A DNA stretch of 64,000 bases from Chryseobacterium taklimakanense (GCF_900187185.1 NZ_LT906465.1:1364001-1428000), one strand, 5' to 3'. Positions 1-9,664 are shown, counted from the first letter of the stretch. The notes: generated by a model not told the origin, from the sequence alone. Program-made: numbers and translations.

Positions 1-650
1 GAGATGTAATTCCTTATTTTGACAGCTTTTATGTCTTTGATCCGAAAGATTATCCGCATCCGGAATTCCCTAATGTAAAACCGACAACAAATTTCTACAT
101 TGATCATGTAAAGACAAAGGAAAACCCCGAAAACGATATCTACTACATCGGATTCATGATGAAGAAGCGGATGCCGTCGATTTTGCGTTTGCTTGAAAAA
201 ATTGAGCCGCTGAATCTAAAGCTCGACGTCAACCTGTTGACGAAGGATTTAGCAAGCACTTCGGGATTAAATAAAAACATAAATTTCTTTACTGAACCGA
301 TGACTTATCAGCAAAACCTGGAAAGCATGATGAACTCAAAAGTCATTCTGGATTTTCTTGACAGTTCACATGGCGGACTTTCACTAAGGACTTTTGAGGC
401 TGTCGGTTTTGGTAAAAAACTCGTAACCAACAATCCTTCCGTTAAATATTACGATTTCTACAATCCTGCAAATATTTTTGTCTGGGATGGTGAAAATCCT
501 TACGGCATCGAAGAATTCCTCCAAAAACCATACGAAAAACTGCCTGAACAGATTGTTAAGAAGTATGGCTTTACGAACTGGATTAATTATATTCTCGAGA
601 TTGGACCTCATCAAAGAATCGAATTCCCTGCCGAGCTGATCAATTCTTAA
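1..650 (+). CDS. Glycosyltransferase-like protein, C-terminal part (5' end outside window)
   Basis: The reading frame is open from the first complete codon at position 3 to the stop at 648-650, so the gene begins outside the window; the internal ATG at 156 is not the start. About 215 residues are visible. They resemble the C-terminal half of sugar-transferase-like proteins of LPS and capsule loci: a segment SKVILDFLDSSHGGLSLRTF followed by EAVGFGKKLVTNN has the shape of a nucleotide-sugar binding half. No signal peptide or membrane segment is seen. Its last 11 bases overlap the convergent glycosyltransferase at 640-1800. The family assignment is inferred from these motifs and from the neighbours. 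Confidence 0.55.
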   Translation, partial: DVIPYFDSFYVFDPKDYPHPEFPNVKPTTNFYIDHVKTKENPENDIYYIGFMMKKRMPSILRLLEKIEPLNLKLDVNLLTKDLASTSGLNKNINFFTEPMTYQQNLESMMNSKVILDFLDSSHGGLSLRTFEAVGFGKKLVTNNPSVKYYDFYNPANIFVWDGENPYGIEEFLQKPYEKLPEQIVKKYGFTNWINYILEIGPHQRIEFPAELINS

Positions 651-1800
651 AAAGGATTTTTGTCCAAGTGTGAAAATTGTCATTTGCTGCCATATTCTCC
701 AGCCTCTGGAAAGCATTTTCTGCTAAATCGTTTCGAAGATTTTCATTAAGAATTACTTTTTCAATATTGGCAGCGAGTTTCTCTGCATCATTTTTTGGTG
801 ACACAAGACCGGTTTTACCATGAATCACCATATCTTTTGCGCCACCATCGCTGTCGGTGATCACCATTACATTTTTCTGGACGATTGCCTCGGCAACGCC
901 CATCGGGAAACCTTCACAATTTGAAACGTTAAGGGATACTGCACTTCTTGCAAGTATCTCGTCCACGTTCGACACAAAACCCGGAAAATCAACATTATTG
1001 ATATTTTGTTCTTTGCAGAAGTTTTCCATTTTTTGTCTTAAACTTCCGTCGCCCAGAATAACGAGTTTCCAGTCAGGAAATTTATTGGCTATCAAAGCCC
1101 AGGCTTTCACCGCCAGGAAGGCATTTTTATGTTTGTTCTCAAGCCTTGAGACCAATGTAATGAGTTTTTCTTTTGCAGAAACAGTACCGTTTAAAATGAT
1201 TGGATTACGAACGACTTTTAATTTTTTTGCAATATTTTCATCATTTTTAAAAATAAATTTCATTTCGTCTGCCGAACCGTGACTTACGCAAAATACTCCT
1301 TCTTCAGAATTTTGAATGAATTTTTTAATCTTTTTTTTCTTGAAAGGGTAAGTGATTTTTGCGAAAAGAACTTTTTCTAAATTTGGTTTGTTCGCCTCAG
1401 AATATTTCCTGAGGTATGCGTAAGGCGAACCGTGATACTGTGGGTATGCTTTGCAGCCAGCAGCTTTTGCGCCTCTCAGAACCTCCAGTGCTATGGTCAT
1501 ATTATCGGCCTGAAAAATAAGATGCTTAATATCCTTTTGCTTAAGATAAGCTATCAGCTCATCAGCAAAAAATTTCTTACCCGTATTATTTTTATCGAAG
1601 ATTTTTAATTCAGAATTTTCAGGATAATTCATTGATGGTTTCCCAATTCCTGATTTCAGCGAAAGCAGATAAAGGTTTTGAATTCCGTTCACCAGAAATT
1701 GCGACATAAGATTTGCCGTAACACGTTCTACTCCGCCAGCTGCCGAGTAATCTATCACGAAAAAACCGATGTTTACATTCTTATGCCGGCTTAAATCCAT
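640..1800 (-). CDS. Glycosyltransferase family 4 (GT-B fold)
   Basis: 386 residues. The N-terminus (IGFFVIDYSAAGGVERVTA) has the glycine-rich GGVERV loop of GT4 enzymes. The C-terminal half carries LVSRLENKHKN, then VILGDGSLRQKM and the donor-binding E-x7-E region in NCEGFPMGVAEAI, with a TDSDGGAKDMV loop after it. It should transfer a sugar from a nucleotide donor onto a glycan at the cytoplasmic face of the inner membrane; the sugar cannot be predicted. The ATG at 1800 lies about 16 bases after a TAnnTTTG promoter. It is divergent from the GT2 gene at 1852, which suggests a small surface-glycan locus. Confidence 0.85.
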   Translation of the reverse strand: MDLSRHKNVNIGFFVIDYSAAGGVERVTANLMSQFLVNGIQNLYLLSLKSGIGKPSMNYPENSELKIFDKNNTGKKFFADELIAYLKQKDIKHLIFQADNMTIALEVLRGAKAAGCKAYPQYHGSPYAYLRKYSEANKPNLEKVLFAKITYPFKKKKIKKFIQNSEEGVFCVSHGSADEMKFIFKNDENIAKKLKVVRNPIILNGTVSAKEKLITLVSRLENKHKNAFLAVKAWALIANKFPDWKLVILGDGSLRQKMENFCKEQNINNVDFPGFVSNVDEILARSAVSLNVSNCEGFPMGVAEAIVQKNVMVITDSDGGAKDMVIHGKTGLVSPKNDAEKLAANIEKVILNENLRNDLAENAFQRLENMAANDNFHTWTKILFKN

Positions 1801-1819
1801 TTAAAATTTTAAATTGAAT

Positions 1820-1837
1820 CAAAAATAAATATTTTTG
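1820..1837. promoter_or_regulatory. Divergent overlapping -7 promoter elements
   Basis: On the plus strand TATTTTTG lies at 1830-1837, ahead of the GT2 gene. On the minus strand the same octamer lies at 1827-1820, ahead of the GT4 gene. Both match the Bacteroidota -7 motif TAnnTTTG and give leaders of roughly 11-16 bases. No convincing -33 TTTG was found for either, so opposite-strand initiation may be mutually exclusive. Confidence 0.5.
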
Positions 1838-1851
1838 CCTAAACTTACCTC

Positions 1852-2646
1852 ATGACTGCATCGCTGATTATCGCAACTTACAACTGGCCCCGTGCTTTAA
1901 AGCTGGTTTTGGAAAGTGCCTTAAAGCAAACTGTTCTGCCGGATGAAATACTGATTGCAGATGACGGATCAACCTCAGAAACTAAAAATTTAGTTGAGGA
2001 ATTTCAGCAAAAAACATCATTGCCCATACACCACATTTGGCATGAAGATGATGGTTTCAGGCTCTCAGAAATAAGGAACAAAAGCATAAAAGCTGCTAAA
2101 AGCGACTACATTATACAGGTTGACGGCGACACAGTTCTTCATCCAGATTTCGTGAAAAACCATCTGCATCTGGCAGAAACAAACACTTTTCTTTCAGGTT
2201 CAAGGGTTTTGCTAAGTGAAGAAGTGAGTAAAATTGCTGAACAGGAAATCCTGATAAAATTTTCACCATTTTCCAAAGGCATTAAAAACCGGTTTAATGC
2301 CACTTATCTTCCTTTGTTAAATGTTTTCAGAAAACCAAAAAACGAACCTCTGGAAAAACTGATCTTCCAAGTGCGTGGCTGCAATATGAGTTTTTGGAAA
2401 AAAGACCTGCTGGAGGTCAATGGCTACAATGAAGACATCAGAGGCTGGGGCCGTGAAGATTCAGAAATAGCACTCAGACTGTTAAAAAAAGGCGTTGGGT
2501 TCAAGAAAATCAAGAACGCTGCCATCCAATATCACCTTCATCATAAGGAAGCGCCAAAAAATCAACTGCCTTTCAACGATCAGCTTTTAAACGAAGCGAA
2601 AAAAATGAAAGCTTTTACCACCAGAAACGGCATTGAAAAACTTTAA
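1852..2646 (+). CDS. Glycosyltransferase family 2 with galactosyltransferase-type C-terminus
   Basis: 264 residues, GT-A fold. It begins with SLIIATYNWPRALKLVLES, followed by DEILIADDGSTSETK (nucleotide binding) and the metal-binding DxD as QVDGDTVLHPDF. Near residue 185 RGCNMSFWKKD and then GWGREDSEIALRL match the C-terminal domain shared with beta-galactosyltransferases and chondroitin synthases. It is a soluble cytoplasmic enzyme probably acting on LPS or a surface glycan. The ATG follows a TAnnTTTG box by about 15 bases. The acceptor and the sugar cannot be read from sequence. Confidence 0.85.
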   Translation: MTASLIIATYNWPRALKLVLESALKQTVLPDEILIADDGSTSETKNLVEEFQQKTSLPIHHIWHEDDGFRLSEIRNKSIKAAKSDYIIQVDGDTVLHPDFVKNHLHLAETNTFLSGSRVLLSEEVSKIAEQEILIKFSPFSKGIKNRFNATYLPLLNVFRKPKNEPLEKLIFQVRGCNMSFWKKDLLEVNGYNEDIRGWGREDSEIALRLLKKGVGFKKIKNAAIQYHLHHKEAPKNQLPFNDQLLNEAKKMKAFTTRNGIEKL

Positions 2647-2690
2647 ACAATTTCATTCACAGTTCTAAAGTTTTTAAAATCAATAATTCT

Positions 2691-2698
2691 TAAATTTG
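2691..2698 (+). promoter_or_regulatory. gltX -7 promoter TAAATTTG
   Basis: An exact TAnnTTTG match. A longer reading frame would start at a TTG (2696) that lies inside this box, which is incompatible with transcription from it. The promoter therefore argues for the ATG at 2717, leaving a leader of about 15 bases. Confidence 0.6.
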
Positions 2699-2716
2699 CT
2701 GCTTAAAATTTTAAGT

Positions 2717-4228
2717 ATGGGTAAAGTGAGGGTGCGTTTTGCGCCGAGTCCTACGGGACCTTTGCATTTAGGCGGAGCGAGGACTGCTTTGTATGATTAC
2801 CTTTTTGCAAAAAATAAAGGTGGTGAATTTATTTTGAGGATTGAAGACACCGATACTGCAAGATATGTGGAAGGTGCCGAAGATTATATTATGGAAGCGC
2901 TGGAATGGTGCGGCATTATACCCGATGAAAGCCCTAAACACGGCGGAAACTATGGCCCGTACAGACAAAGTGAAAGACGGGATATCTACGAAAGATACAC
3001 CGAGCAAATCTTAAAAACCGATTACGCCTACATCGCCTTCGACACTCCGGAAGAACTGGATGAAATCCGTAAGGAATATGAAGAAAAAGGCGAAGTTTTC
3101 GCCTATAACAATTATACCAGAAACCGCCTGAAAAACAGTTTGACGCTATCGGAGGAAGAAGTTGGTGAACTTCTGCAAAAAAAAGTGCCTTATGTGGTAC
3201 GCTTCAAGATGCCGGTAGACAGGATTCTGCAGCTTGAGGATATTATCCGAGGAAATTTCTCCGTAAATACCAATACACTGGATGACAAAGTTTTGGTGAA
3301 AAACGACGGTATGCCGACGTACCATTTTGCGAATATTATCGATGACCACGAGATGAAAATTTCCCATGTGATTCGCGGCGAAGAATGGCTTCCTTCTTTA
3401 GGATTACACACTTTGCTTTACGAAGCGATGGGCTGGGAAGCTCCACAATTTGCACATCTTTCCCTGATTTTGAAGCCGGAAGGCAAAGGAAAACTGAGTA
3501 AGAGGGATGGCGACAAATTCGGTTTCCCGGTATTTCCACTGAATTTTACTGACAGCGAAACTGGTGCTGTTTCCAAAGGATACAGGGAAGAAGGATATTT
3601 CCCGGAGGCATTTATCAACTTTCTGGCACTGCTGGGCTGGTCGCCTTCTGATGATAAAGAAATCCTGACTTTGGATGAAATGGCGAAAGAATTTGATCTT
3701 TATAAAGTTCATAAAGCCGGGGCACGTTTCAGCAAAGAGAAAGCAGAATGGTTCAATCACCAGTACCTTCAAAGGAAATCTGATGAGGAAATTTTGGAAC
3801 TTTTGAAAAATTTTGAAGAACTTGAAAACACAAAAATTTCAGACGAAAAGCTTCTGAAAATCATTTCACTGATGAAGGAAAGAGCCACTTTCGTGAAGGA
3901 CATTTTTGAAAGCGGAAAATTCTTCTTTCAGCGACCGGTTCATTATGATGAAAAAGCATCAAAAAAAGCTTGGGGCACCGAAACTTCTGAAACTATGACA
4001 GCTCTTTCTGCAGAACTGGAAAAGTGGGACTTTGAACCGGAAACTCTGAAGCAAAACATCCATGATTTTGCGGAAAGCAGATCCTTGGGTATGGGAAAAG
4101 TGATGATGCCTTTGCGTCTGGCTTTGGTTGGCGAACTGAAAGGTCCGGATGTTCCCGATATCCTGCATATTTTAGGTAAGGATGAAAGCCTTACCCGGAT
4201 TAAAAATACCGTTAATCATATGGGCTAA
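2717..4228 (+). CDS. gltX: Glutamyl-tRNA synthetase
   Basis: 503 residues from the ATG at 2717, the usual length for bacterial GluRS. It charges tRNA-Glu with glutamate in the cytoplasm. The class I signature HIGH appears as HLGG in RFAPSPTGPLHLGG at residues 6-19, and KMSKS appears as KLSKRDG near residue 260. Other family blocks are LRIEDTDTAR, DDHEMKISHVIRGEEW and the C-terminal anticodon-binding part. A start seven codons upstream is rejected because it falls in the promoter. It is followed by accA with its own promoter. Confidence 0.97.
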   Translation: MGKVRVRFAPSPTGPLHLGGARTALYDYLFAKNKGGEFILRIEDTDTARYVEGAEDYIMEALEWCGIIPDESPKHGGNYGPYRQSERRDIYERYTEQILKTDYAYIAFDTPEELDEIRKEYEEKGEVFAYNNYTRNRLKNSLTLSEEEVGELLQKKVPYVVRFKMPVDRILQLEDIIRGNFSVNTNTLDDKVLVKNDGMPTYHFANIIDDHEMKISHVIRGEEWLPSLGLHTLLYEAMGWEAPQFAHLSLILKPEGKGKLSKRDGDKFGFPVFPLNFTDSETGAVSKGYREEGYFPEAFINFLALLGWSPSDDKEILTLDEMAKEFDLYKVHKAGARFSKEKAEWFNHQYLQRKSDEEILELLKNFEELENTKISDEKLLKIISLMKERATFVKDIFESGKFFFQRPVHYDEKASKKAWGTETSETMTALSAELEKWDFEPETLKQNIHDFAESRSLGMGKVMMPLRLALVGELKGPDVPDILHILGKDESLTRIKNTVNHMG

Positions 4229-4243
4229 TTCAGCATTATTTTA

Positions 4244-4251
4244 TAAATTTG
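4244..4251 (+). promoter_or_regulatory. accA -7 promoter TAAATTTG
   Basis: An exact TAnnTTTG match 23 bases before the accA ATG, between the gltX stop and accA. The gap is only 46 bases, so accA may also be read through from gltX. Confidence 0.5.
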
Positions 4252-4274
4252 AAGGATAATTTCGCAAGAAACAG

Positions 4275-5231
4275 ATGGAATATTTAGAATTTGAACAACC
4301 CATAAAAGAACTGATGGAGCAGTACCAAACCTGCTCAATGGTTGGTGAAGAAAGTGGTGTAGATGTGAAACTGGCCTGCAGCCAGATCGAAGACAAGATT
4401 AATAAAAAAAAGAAAGAGATCTACGGAAACCTTACACCATGGCAGACGGTGCAGCTATCAAGACATCCGGACCGTCCGTATACTTTGGACTTTATAAACG
4501 GGATTGCAGATAAAGGAACCTTTCTCGAGCTTCACGGTGACAGGTCTTACGCAGATGATCAGGCGATGGTTGGCGGACTTGCTAAGATCGACGGGAAAAA
4601 TGTCATGTTCATCGGAACTCAAAAAGGGCGCACCACCAAAGAAAGGCAGATCAGGCGTTTTGGGATGCCAAATCCTGAGGGCTACAGAAAAGCTCTGAGA
4701 CTGATGCAGCTGGCTGAAAAATTTAAAATTCCGGTAATAACATTTCTGGATACTCCGGGTGCTTATCCGGGTTTAGAGGCTGAAGAGCGAGGCCAGGGTG
4801 AAGCCATTGCCAAAAATATTTACGAAATGGTGAAGCTGAAAACTCCGATTTTCACTTATGTCATTGGTGAAGGAGCCAGTGGCGGTGCACTGGGAATCGG
4901 TGTTGGGAACAAAGTTTATATGCTTCAGTACACCTGGTATTCGGTAATTGCTCCGGAAAGCTGCTCATCAATCCTTTGGAGAAACTGGGACCATAAAGAA
5001 GATGCTGCCAATGCGCTGAAACTAACACCGGCCGATATGCTGAAAAACAAGATCATTGACGGCATTATTGAGGAACCGCTTGGCGGCGCACAATACGATC
5101 CGGAAGTTGCTTACCAGAATGTGAAGCAGTCTATTCTTCACAATATCAAGGCCTTCAGTAAATTTACAGAGCGGGAACTGATAGAGCAAAGACAGGAAAA
5201 ATTTATCGCTATGGGCGAATTTAAAGGTTAA
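4275..5231 (+). CDS. accA: Acetyl-CoA carboxylase carboxyltransferase, alpha subunit
   Basis: 318 residues, standard length. It forms the alpha2beta2 carboxyltransferase with AccD and moves the carboxyl group from carboxybiotin to acetyl-CoA, giving malonyl-CoA for fatty-acid synthesis. Family blocks seen: the N-terminal helical region, [52 protein letters not shown] and the oxyanion-type loop [14 protein letters not shown] followed by [13 protein letters not shown]. The gene ends at a strong bidirectional terminator shared with the convergent gene at 5285. Confidence 0.97.
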   Translation: MEYLEFEQPIKELMEQYQTCSMVGEESGVDVKLACSQIEDKINKKKKEIYGNLTPWQTVQLSRHPDRPYTLDFINGIADKGTFLELHGDRSYADDQAMVGGLAKIDGKNVMFIGTQKGRTTKERQIRRFGMPNPEGYRKALRLMQLAEKFKIPVITFLDTPGAYPGLEAEERGQGEAIAKNIYEMVKLKTPIFTYVIGEGASGGALGIGVGNKVYMLQYTWYSVIAPESCSSILWRNWDHKEDAANALKLTPADMLKNKIIDGIIEEPLGGAQYDPEVAYQNVKQSILHNIKAFSKFTERELIEQRQEKFIAMGEFKG

Positions 5232-5250
5232 GATCAATTATCATTAATAT

Positions 5251-5284
5251 AAAAACCGGCGCAAATTTCTGCGCCGTTTTTGTT
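5251..5284. terminator. Bidirectional terminator between accA and the DUF6759-type gene
   Basis: A hairpin with a GC-rich core (CGGCGCA pairing with TGCGCCG), loop of about 5 bases, with A-runs on the left and T-runs on the right. It can terminate transcription on both strands of this convergent pair. Confidence 0.8.
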
Positions 5285-5851
5285 TTATTTAGTTCGCGTG
5301 TTCAGGGTAATCTCCGTATCTTTCTGGATATTTTTGACCGATGAATATTTGGCATCACAGACCGAAGTCGTCAGAGTATATGTACCTTTCGGAACCAGAA
5401 TATAATTGTCATTGTTCGCAGGCACGGTAAGGTTATAGAACTTTCTCCCGCTGATTTTTACGATCAGGTTGCATTTCGATCTGTTCCTGATGTGGATGTA
5501 GGCATCTTTTTTATTGGGATCGTTATTGAAGAGATGCGTCAGCAGTTCCGCGGTTTTCTTATTTTTTTCGCTTACAGTTCCATCTTTCGCTACGTCTTTT
5601 TTTATGGCTGTCGCCACCTCCTTTTTATTGATGGGCTGCACGGTCGGTTTTGCAACTGCAGGTTTATCGCTGTTGATCATTGCGTAGAGCTTCCGCTTAA
5701 ACTCCGGCGTTCTCTGATGGTTAGGATTATACTTAATGAAATTAGCGACAACTTTCGGGTCATCTGTCTTTTCAACCTGCGCTACAGTGTAGTTCTGAGC
5801 AGTAATATGAAGGCTTAAGAAAAAGGTAGGAACGTAAAAAATTTTCTTCAT
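5285..5851 (-). CDS. Secreted DUF6759-type protein
   Basis: About 188 residues from the ATG at 5851 (MKKIFYVPTFFLSL), which starts a clear signal peptide ending near HITAQ; a longer frame to 5893 is less likely because it precedes that signal. The middle is Lys/Pro/Val rich. The C-terminal ~75 residues form a compact domain with NRSKCNLIVKISG, KFYNLTVPANNDNYI, VPKGTYTL and VCDAKYSS, which I recognise as the Flavobacteriales DUF6759 type. The same domain recurs in the lipoprotein at 27923-28351. Function is unknown; location is periplasmic or surface. Confidence 0.75.
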   Translation of the reverse strand: MKKIFYVPTFFLSLHITAQNYTVAQVEKTDDPKVVANFIKYNPNHQRTPEFKRKLYAMINSDKPAVAKPTVQPINKKEVATAIKKDVAKDGTVSEKNKKTAELLTHLFNNDPNKKDAYIHIRNRSKCNLIVKISGRKFYNLTVPANNDNYILVPKGTYTLTTSVCDAKYSSVKNIQKDTEITLNTRTK

Positions 5852-5924
5852 CACAAGGTCTAATTGTTCAAATTTTATAATTAAATAACGCAAAAAGCAC
5901 CCTTTTAGTTTACACAGAATTTAT

Positions 5925-5932
5925 TATCTTTG
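5925..5932 (+). promoter_or_regulatory. tsf -7 promoter TATCTTTG
   Basis: An exact TAnnTTTG match with a leader of about 50 bases before the tsf ATG. It shows that tsf is transcribed on its own here rather than from an rpsB promoter. Confidence 0.6.
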
Positions 5933-5987
5933 CAAGGCTCAAAAACAGAGCCAATATACCAAAACTTTCAATAAAAAAATCTAAAAT

Positions 5988-6809
5988 ATGTACACACCAG
6001 TAGCTGCAGATGTAGCAAAATTAAGAAACACAACAGGTGCAGGAATGATGGACTGCAAAAAGGCTTTAGTGGAAGCCGAGGGAGATTTCGAGAAAGCAAT
6101 TGAAATCCTTAGAAAAAAAGGACAGAAAGTTGCTGCCAACAGAGCTGACAGAGAATCTACTGAAGGTGCAGTAATCGCTAAAGTAAATGCTGATAACACT
6201 AAAGGTGTGATCATCGCCCTAAACTGTGAGACCGATTTCGTGGCGAAAAACGAAGATTTCGTAAAACTGGCTCACGACCTTGCAGAACTGGCTTTAGGAA
6301 AAACTAAAGAAGAATTCCTGGCTTCTGATTACAAAGGAATCAGCGTTGCTGATAAACTTACTGAGCAAACAGGTGTAATCGGTGAAAAAATCGAGGTTGG
6401 TTCATTCGAAACTATCGAAGGTCCGTTCCTTGGTTCATACATCCACGCAGGTAACAAAATTGCTGCGATCACTTCCCTTTCCGACAATGTAGCGGGTGCT
6501 GAAGAAGCTGCAAAAGCAGTATCAATGCAGGTTGCAGCGATGAACCCAATCGCTCTTGATGAAACTAAAGTATCACAGGACACTATTGACAAAGAACTTG
6601 AAATCGAAAGAGATCTTTTGATTAAGGAAGGGAAGCCAGAGAACATCATCGACAACATCCTGAAAGGTAAAATGCAGAAGTTCTATAAAGAAAACACCTT
6701 GGTACACCAGGCATTCATCAAAGACGGAAACCAGTCTGTAGCTGACTACGTTAAAACCGTAAACGGCGACCTGAAAGTTGTTGGTTTCGTAAGAGTTGCA
6801 TTAGCTTAA
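5988..6809 (+). CDS. tsf: Translation elongation factor Ts
   Basis: 273 residues, normal for Bacteroidota. EF-Ts is the nucleotide-exchange factor that releases GDP from EF-Tu. The N-terminal UBA-like module with VAKLRNTTGAGMMDCKKAL and the exchange-loop signature ALNCETDFVAKNEDF are present, followed by two dimerisation subdomains. In many bacteria tsf directly follows rpsB; here it stands alone with its own promoter and terminator, 7.1 kb from rpsB and on the opposite strand. Confidence 0.98.
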   Translation: MYTPVAADVAKLRNTTGAGMMDCKKALVEAEGDFEKAIEILRKKGQKVAANRADRESTEGAVIAKVNADNTKGVIIALNCETDFVAKNEDFVKLAHDLAELALGKTKEEFLASDYKGISVADKLTEQTGVIGEKIEVGSFETIEGPFLGSYIHAGNKIAAITSLSDNVAGAEEAAKAVSMQVAAMNPIALDETKVSQDTIDKELEIERDLLIKEGKPENIIDNILKGKMQKFYKENTLVHQAFIKDGNQSVADYVKTVNGDLKVVGFVRVALA

Positions 6810-6829
6810 TCTCTCTGAAAATATTTATT

Positions 6830-6857
6830 AAACTCTGTCCTCGGGCAGAGTTTTTTT
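6830..6857 (+). terminator. tsf intrinsic terminator
   Basis: The hairpin AAACTCTG / CAGAGTTT with two extra GC pairs, followed by seven T residues, lies 20 bases after the tsf stop. Confidence 0.85.
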
Positions 6858-6869
6858 GTTTTAATAACC

Positions 6870-6877
6870 TAACTTTG
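6870..6877 (+). promoter_or_regulatory. -7 promoter TAACTTTG of the T9SS protein gene
   Basis: An exact TAnnTTTG match just after the tsf terminator, 14-20 bases before the TTG start codons of the next gene. Confidence 0.55.
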
Positions 6878-6891
6878 CTTCCCCAAATATT

Positions 6892-9612
6892 TTGAACTTG
6901 AGAAATATTTTTACTTTTTTCCTGATTCTGTTTTCCCTGTTTTCCTCTGCACAGATGGATACGGAGCATTGGTTTGCACCTATGTTCAGCAATTATAAAT
7001 CAGCTGCGAACTATCAGGCGGTTTACCTTTCCACCTCGGAAACTACACCTTTCCCGGTTAAAATCTACAGTGGCAACAACCTCCTCGGAACAGTCAGCTT
7101 AAGTAAAGGCGCACCACAAATTTTCGAAATTCCGAGGCAGTATATCATCACTGAAGATGTAAGCGAAGTTTCCACGATTCAACAAAAGGGATTGCATTTG
7201 GTTGGTGACAAAAAATATTTTGCAACTTTAAGATTTTCTGTTCACAATCACGCAGAAATTGTTACTTCAAAAGGAAAAGCTGCACTCGGGCAGGAATTTT
7301 TTATTGGTATGCCGAGACTCAATGCAACGGTATCATCCAACTATACAGCGAACATCTTAGCAGTTGAAAATGGCACTACCGTTACGCTTTCAGGATACCT
7401 CAGCGGACTAATTTTTACCAATGACAGCACCATCAGCAGCACCAAAACCGTAACCCTCAACAGTGGCGAGTCTTATATTTTTGATGTTGATGAAGGAACA
7501 AATGAAGCATTGGATGGTTTGATTGGCGCTAAAATTACTGCAGATAAGCCAATCTCAGTTTCCAACGGCAGTTTCAGCGGGAGAATGGCCGAAACTGGAG
7601 TTGATATCTTCATGGACCAGTCAGTGCCCGTTGAGAAAACCGGAAAAGAGTTTATAATAATGGGCGGAAACGGCAATTTTCCGAAGTCAGAAATTGAATC
7701 CACGCTCATCATTGCGACTAAAGACAATACCGATGTTTACCTGAATAATGAAACTACAAAATACGCCAATATTCCAAAAGCAGGAGGCTATATCTTCATT
7801 CCAAGCGATAAATATCAGGATTTGGATGGCGCCAACAACATCTACGCGCTGTATGTTAAAAGTACGGACAATGTCTATGTTTACGGTATTTTAGCGGGCA
7901 GCCGCGATCAGGAAATGCCTTCTGGAGGAATGAATCTTATCCCTGCACTTTCCTGCTTTCTACCTTCAAAAATAGATGAATTGAGTGAGGTCAACCGTCT
8001 GCCTTTAACTTATACTGGGCCCCAAAGCAGTGTTCGGTCTGAAGAATATCACAATGTAAAACTTAATATTTTAGCGCAAAAGGGAGCATCTGTAAACGTA
8101 AACGGGTCTACTTCCGGTTTATTAGGGCCATTCAAGGTGGATGGTTCTGCAGACTGGGAAGTTTTCACTTTGTCCGGTGCTTCAGGAAACCAAACCATTG
8201 AAACAACTGATGACAAAGCGATTACTGCAGGAATTGCCGGAGGCTCCGGTCCTGCAGGGTTTGGAGGCTATTTTGCGGGATTCAGCTCCATTCCTTCTAT
8301 TTCAAAAATTGGCGATTGTGCCCGGGGGCAGATGCTTGAAGTTGATGATTTTTATAATGAATACAAATGGGAATACAGTACTGATCAAATAAACTGGACT
8401 ATTTTACCGGATACCGGCTACCAGATCAATCCCGGAAAAAACTTTGGTTATTACAGGGTTACAGTAACTAAACTTTCATGTTTACCGGCACAAACCACAA
8501 AAAATTTTAAATACTTGAAATGCCCGACCTACAGCAATTCTGAGTTTACTGCTGGCGCCTGCAACACGATCACGATTGAACCGATTTTTACCAAAAATCC
8601 TACATGGAAGGCAGATCCCACCAAAACGGCTATTATTATGAAGCCTTCTTCTGGAAAGGCTTATGTCGGAGCAGATGGCAAAATTTATTTTGAAGCTGAA
8701 AACACCACCGACGAACAGGTGAAATTCACATATTATCTGGAACAGCAAGGCACGGAATTCCCTGAGTATGAAGAAATAACTGTTACGGTAAATATCTTCC
8801 AGATAAAGCCGAAAAACACGGAAATTACTGAATGTATTGATTATAGCGGGAAAGGATATTTTAACCTGAAAAAATCTTTTGAACCAGCCAATGTCAACTC
8901 AAATTATACCGGTTTTGAATATTATACCGATGCTGCATTTTCGCCGCAAAGCAGGATTCCCGACAGTGAGATTTCAAATTATTACTCGGCTCCGGGCAAA
9001 ACTGTTTATGTAAAAATCTCAGATATTTACAGCTGCGACAACCGCCTCAACCCCGGAAAAATTCAGTTAAAAACTTATGAACTGCCACAAGTAAAGTCCA
9101 TTGACGTAAAAGGTGAAACTTCGGCAATTATAGAAATTGAAAAGGGAAGAAAGCTCTATTCTATCGCCGTAAAAAAAGGCAAACATACGCAAAACGATTT
9201 GCCGCCCGATTTTGCTTATCAGCAGTTTAATACAGACCGGGCAAACATTGAAATAAATGGCGGAAGAGGGTTCTACACCGTATTTATAAAATCTGCTGAT
9301 AACTGTCTCCCGGTGATAAGCTATTTTACGGTGATTGCTGTAAATAATGTACTTACACCAAACGGAGACGGCTACAACGATTCCGTGGAAGTCCCGGAAC
9401 TGCACAATAAAATAAATCCGGTATTCCAGATATATGACCGTTATGGCAAAAAAGTGTTTGAAGGAAATACCCTGAACAATTTCACCTGGACGGGCAAATC
9501 AGGAGGTTATAACCTTCCGACCGGAACGTATTGGTACTACATGACCTGGCAGGATTATGACGGGGCTGAAAATGATTCACTTCAGGGTTGGATCCTGCTT
9601 AAAAACTACTGA
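6892..9612 (+). CDS. Secreted protein with IgGFc-binding-like N-terminus and T9SS type B sorting domain
   Basis: 906 residues. There is no ATG near the start; TTG at 6892 or 6898 begins the signal peptide MRNIFTFFLILFSLFSSAQ. The first ~450 residues (IGMPRL, TANILAVENGTTVTL, FLPSKIDEL) resemble the IgGFc-binding N-terminal domain found in many Flavobacteriia surface proteins. A middle region with paired cysteines (GDCARG, KLSCLPA, YLKCPTY) looks like beta-sandwich repeats. The last ~90 residues (NVLTPNGDGYNDSVEVP, YDRYGKKVFEG, PTGTYWYY) are the gliding-motility-associated type B C-terminal domain recognised by the type IX secretion system. Likely a cell-surface or released adhesin; the ligand is unknown. 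Confidence 0.85.
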   Translation: MNLRNIFTFFLILFSLFSSAQMDTEHWFAPMFSNYKSAANYQAVYLSTSETTPFPVKIYSGNNLLGTVSLSKGAPQIFEIPRQYIITEDVSEVSTIQQKGLHLVGDKKYFATLRFSVHNHAEIVTSKGKAALGQEFFIGMPRLNATVSSNYTANILAVENGTTVTLSGYLSGLIFTNDSTISSTKTVTLNSGESYIFDVDEGTNEALDGLIGAKITADKPISVSNGSFSGRMAETGVDIFMDQSVPVEKTGKEFIIMGGNGNFPKSEIESTLIIATKDNTDVYLNNETTKYANIPKAGGYIFIPSDKYQDLDGANNIYALYVKSTDNVYVYGILAGSRDQEMPSGGMNLIPALSCFLPSKIDELSEVNRLPLTYTGPQSSVRSEEYHNVKLNILAQKGASVNVNGSTSGLLGPFKVDGSADWEVFTLSGASGNQTIETTDDKAITAGIAGGSGPAGFGGYFAGFSSIPSISKIGDCARGQMLEVDDFYNEYKWEYSTDQINWTILPDTGYQINPGKNFGYYRVTVTKLSCLPAQTTKNFKYLKCPTYSNSEFTAGACNTITIEPIFTKNPTWKADPTKTAIIMKPSSGKAYVGADGKIYFEAENTTDEQVKFTYYLEQQGTEFPEYEEITVTVNIFQIKPKNTEITECIDYSGKGYFNLKKSFEPANVNSNYTGFEYYTDAAFSPQSRIPDSEISNYYSAPGKTVYVKISDIYSCDNRLNPGKIQLKTYELPQVKSIDVKGETSAIIEIEKGRKLYSIAVKKGKHTQNDLPPDFAYQQFNTDRANIEINGGRGFYTVFIKSADNCLPVISYFTVIAVNNVLTPNGDGYNDSVEVPELHNKINPVFQIYDRYGKKVFEGNTLNNFTWTGKSGGYNLPTGTYWYYMTWQDYDGAENDSLQGWILLKNY

Positions 9613-9664
9613 TGCTTAAAAATTTAAAGAAAGTTCTACTACTTTCCGAAGTTTTGTTTTTTCT

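Noticed and set aside
2696-2716. Upstream TTG start for gltX
   Set aside because: It lies inside the -7 promoter box; the same argument rejects TTG starts at 15782, 16286, 16311 and 36125.
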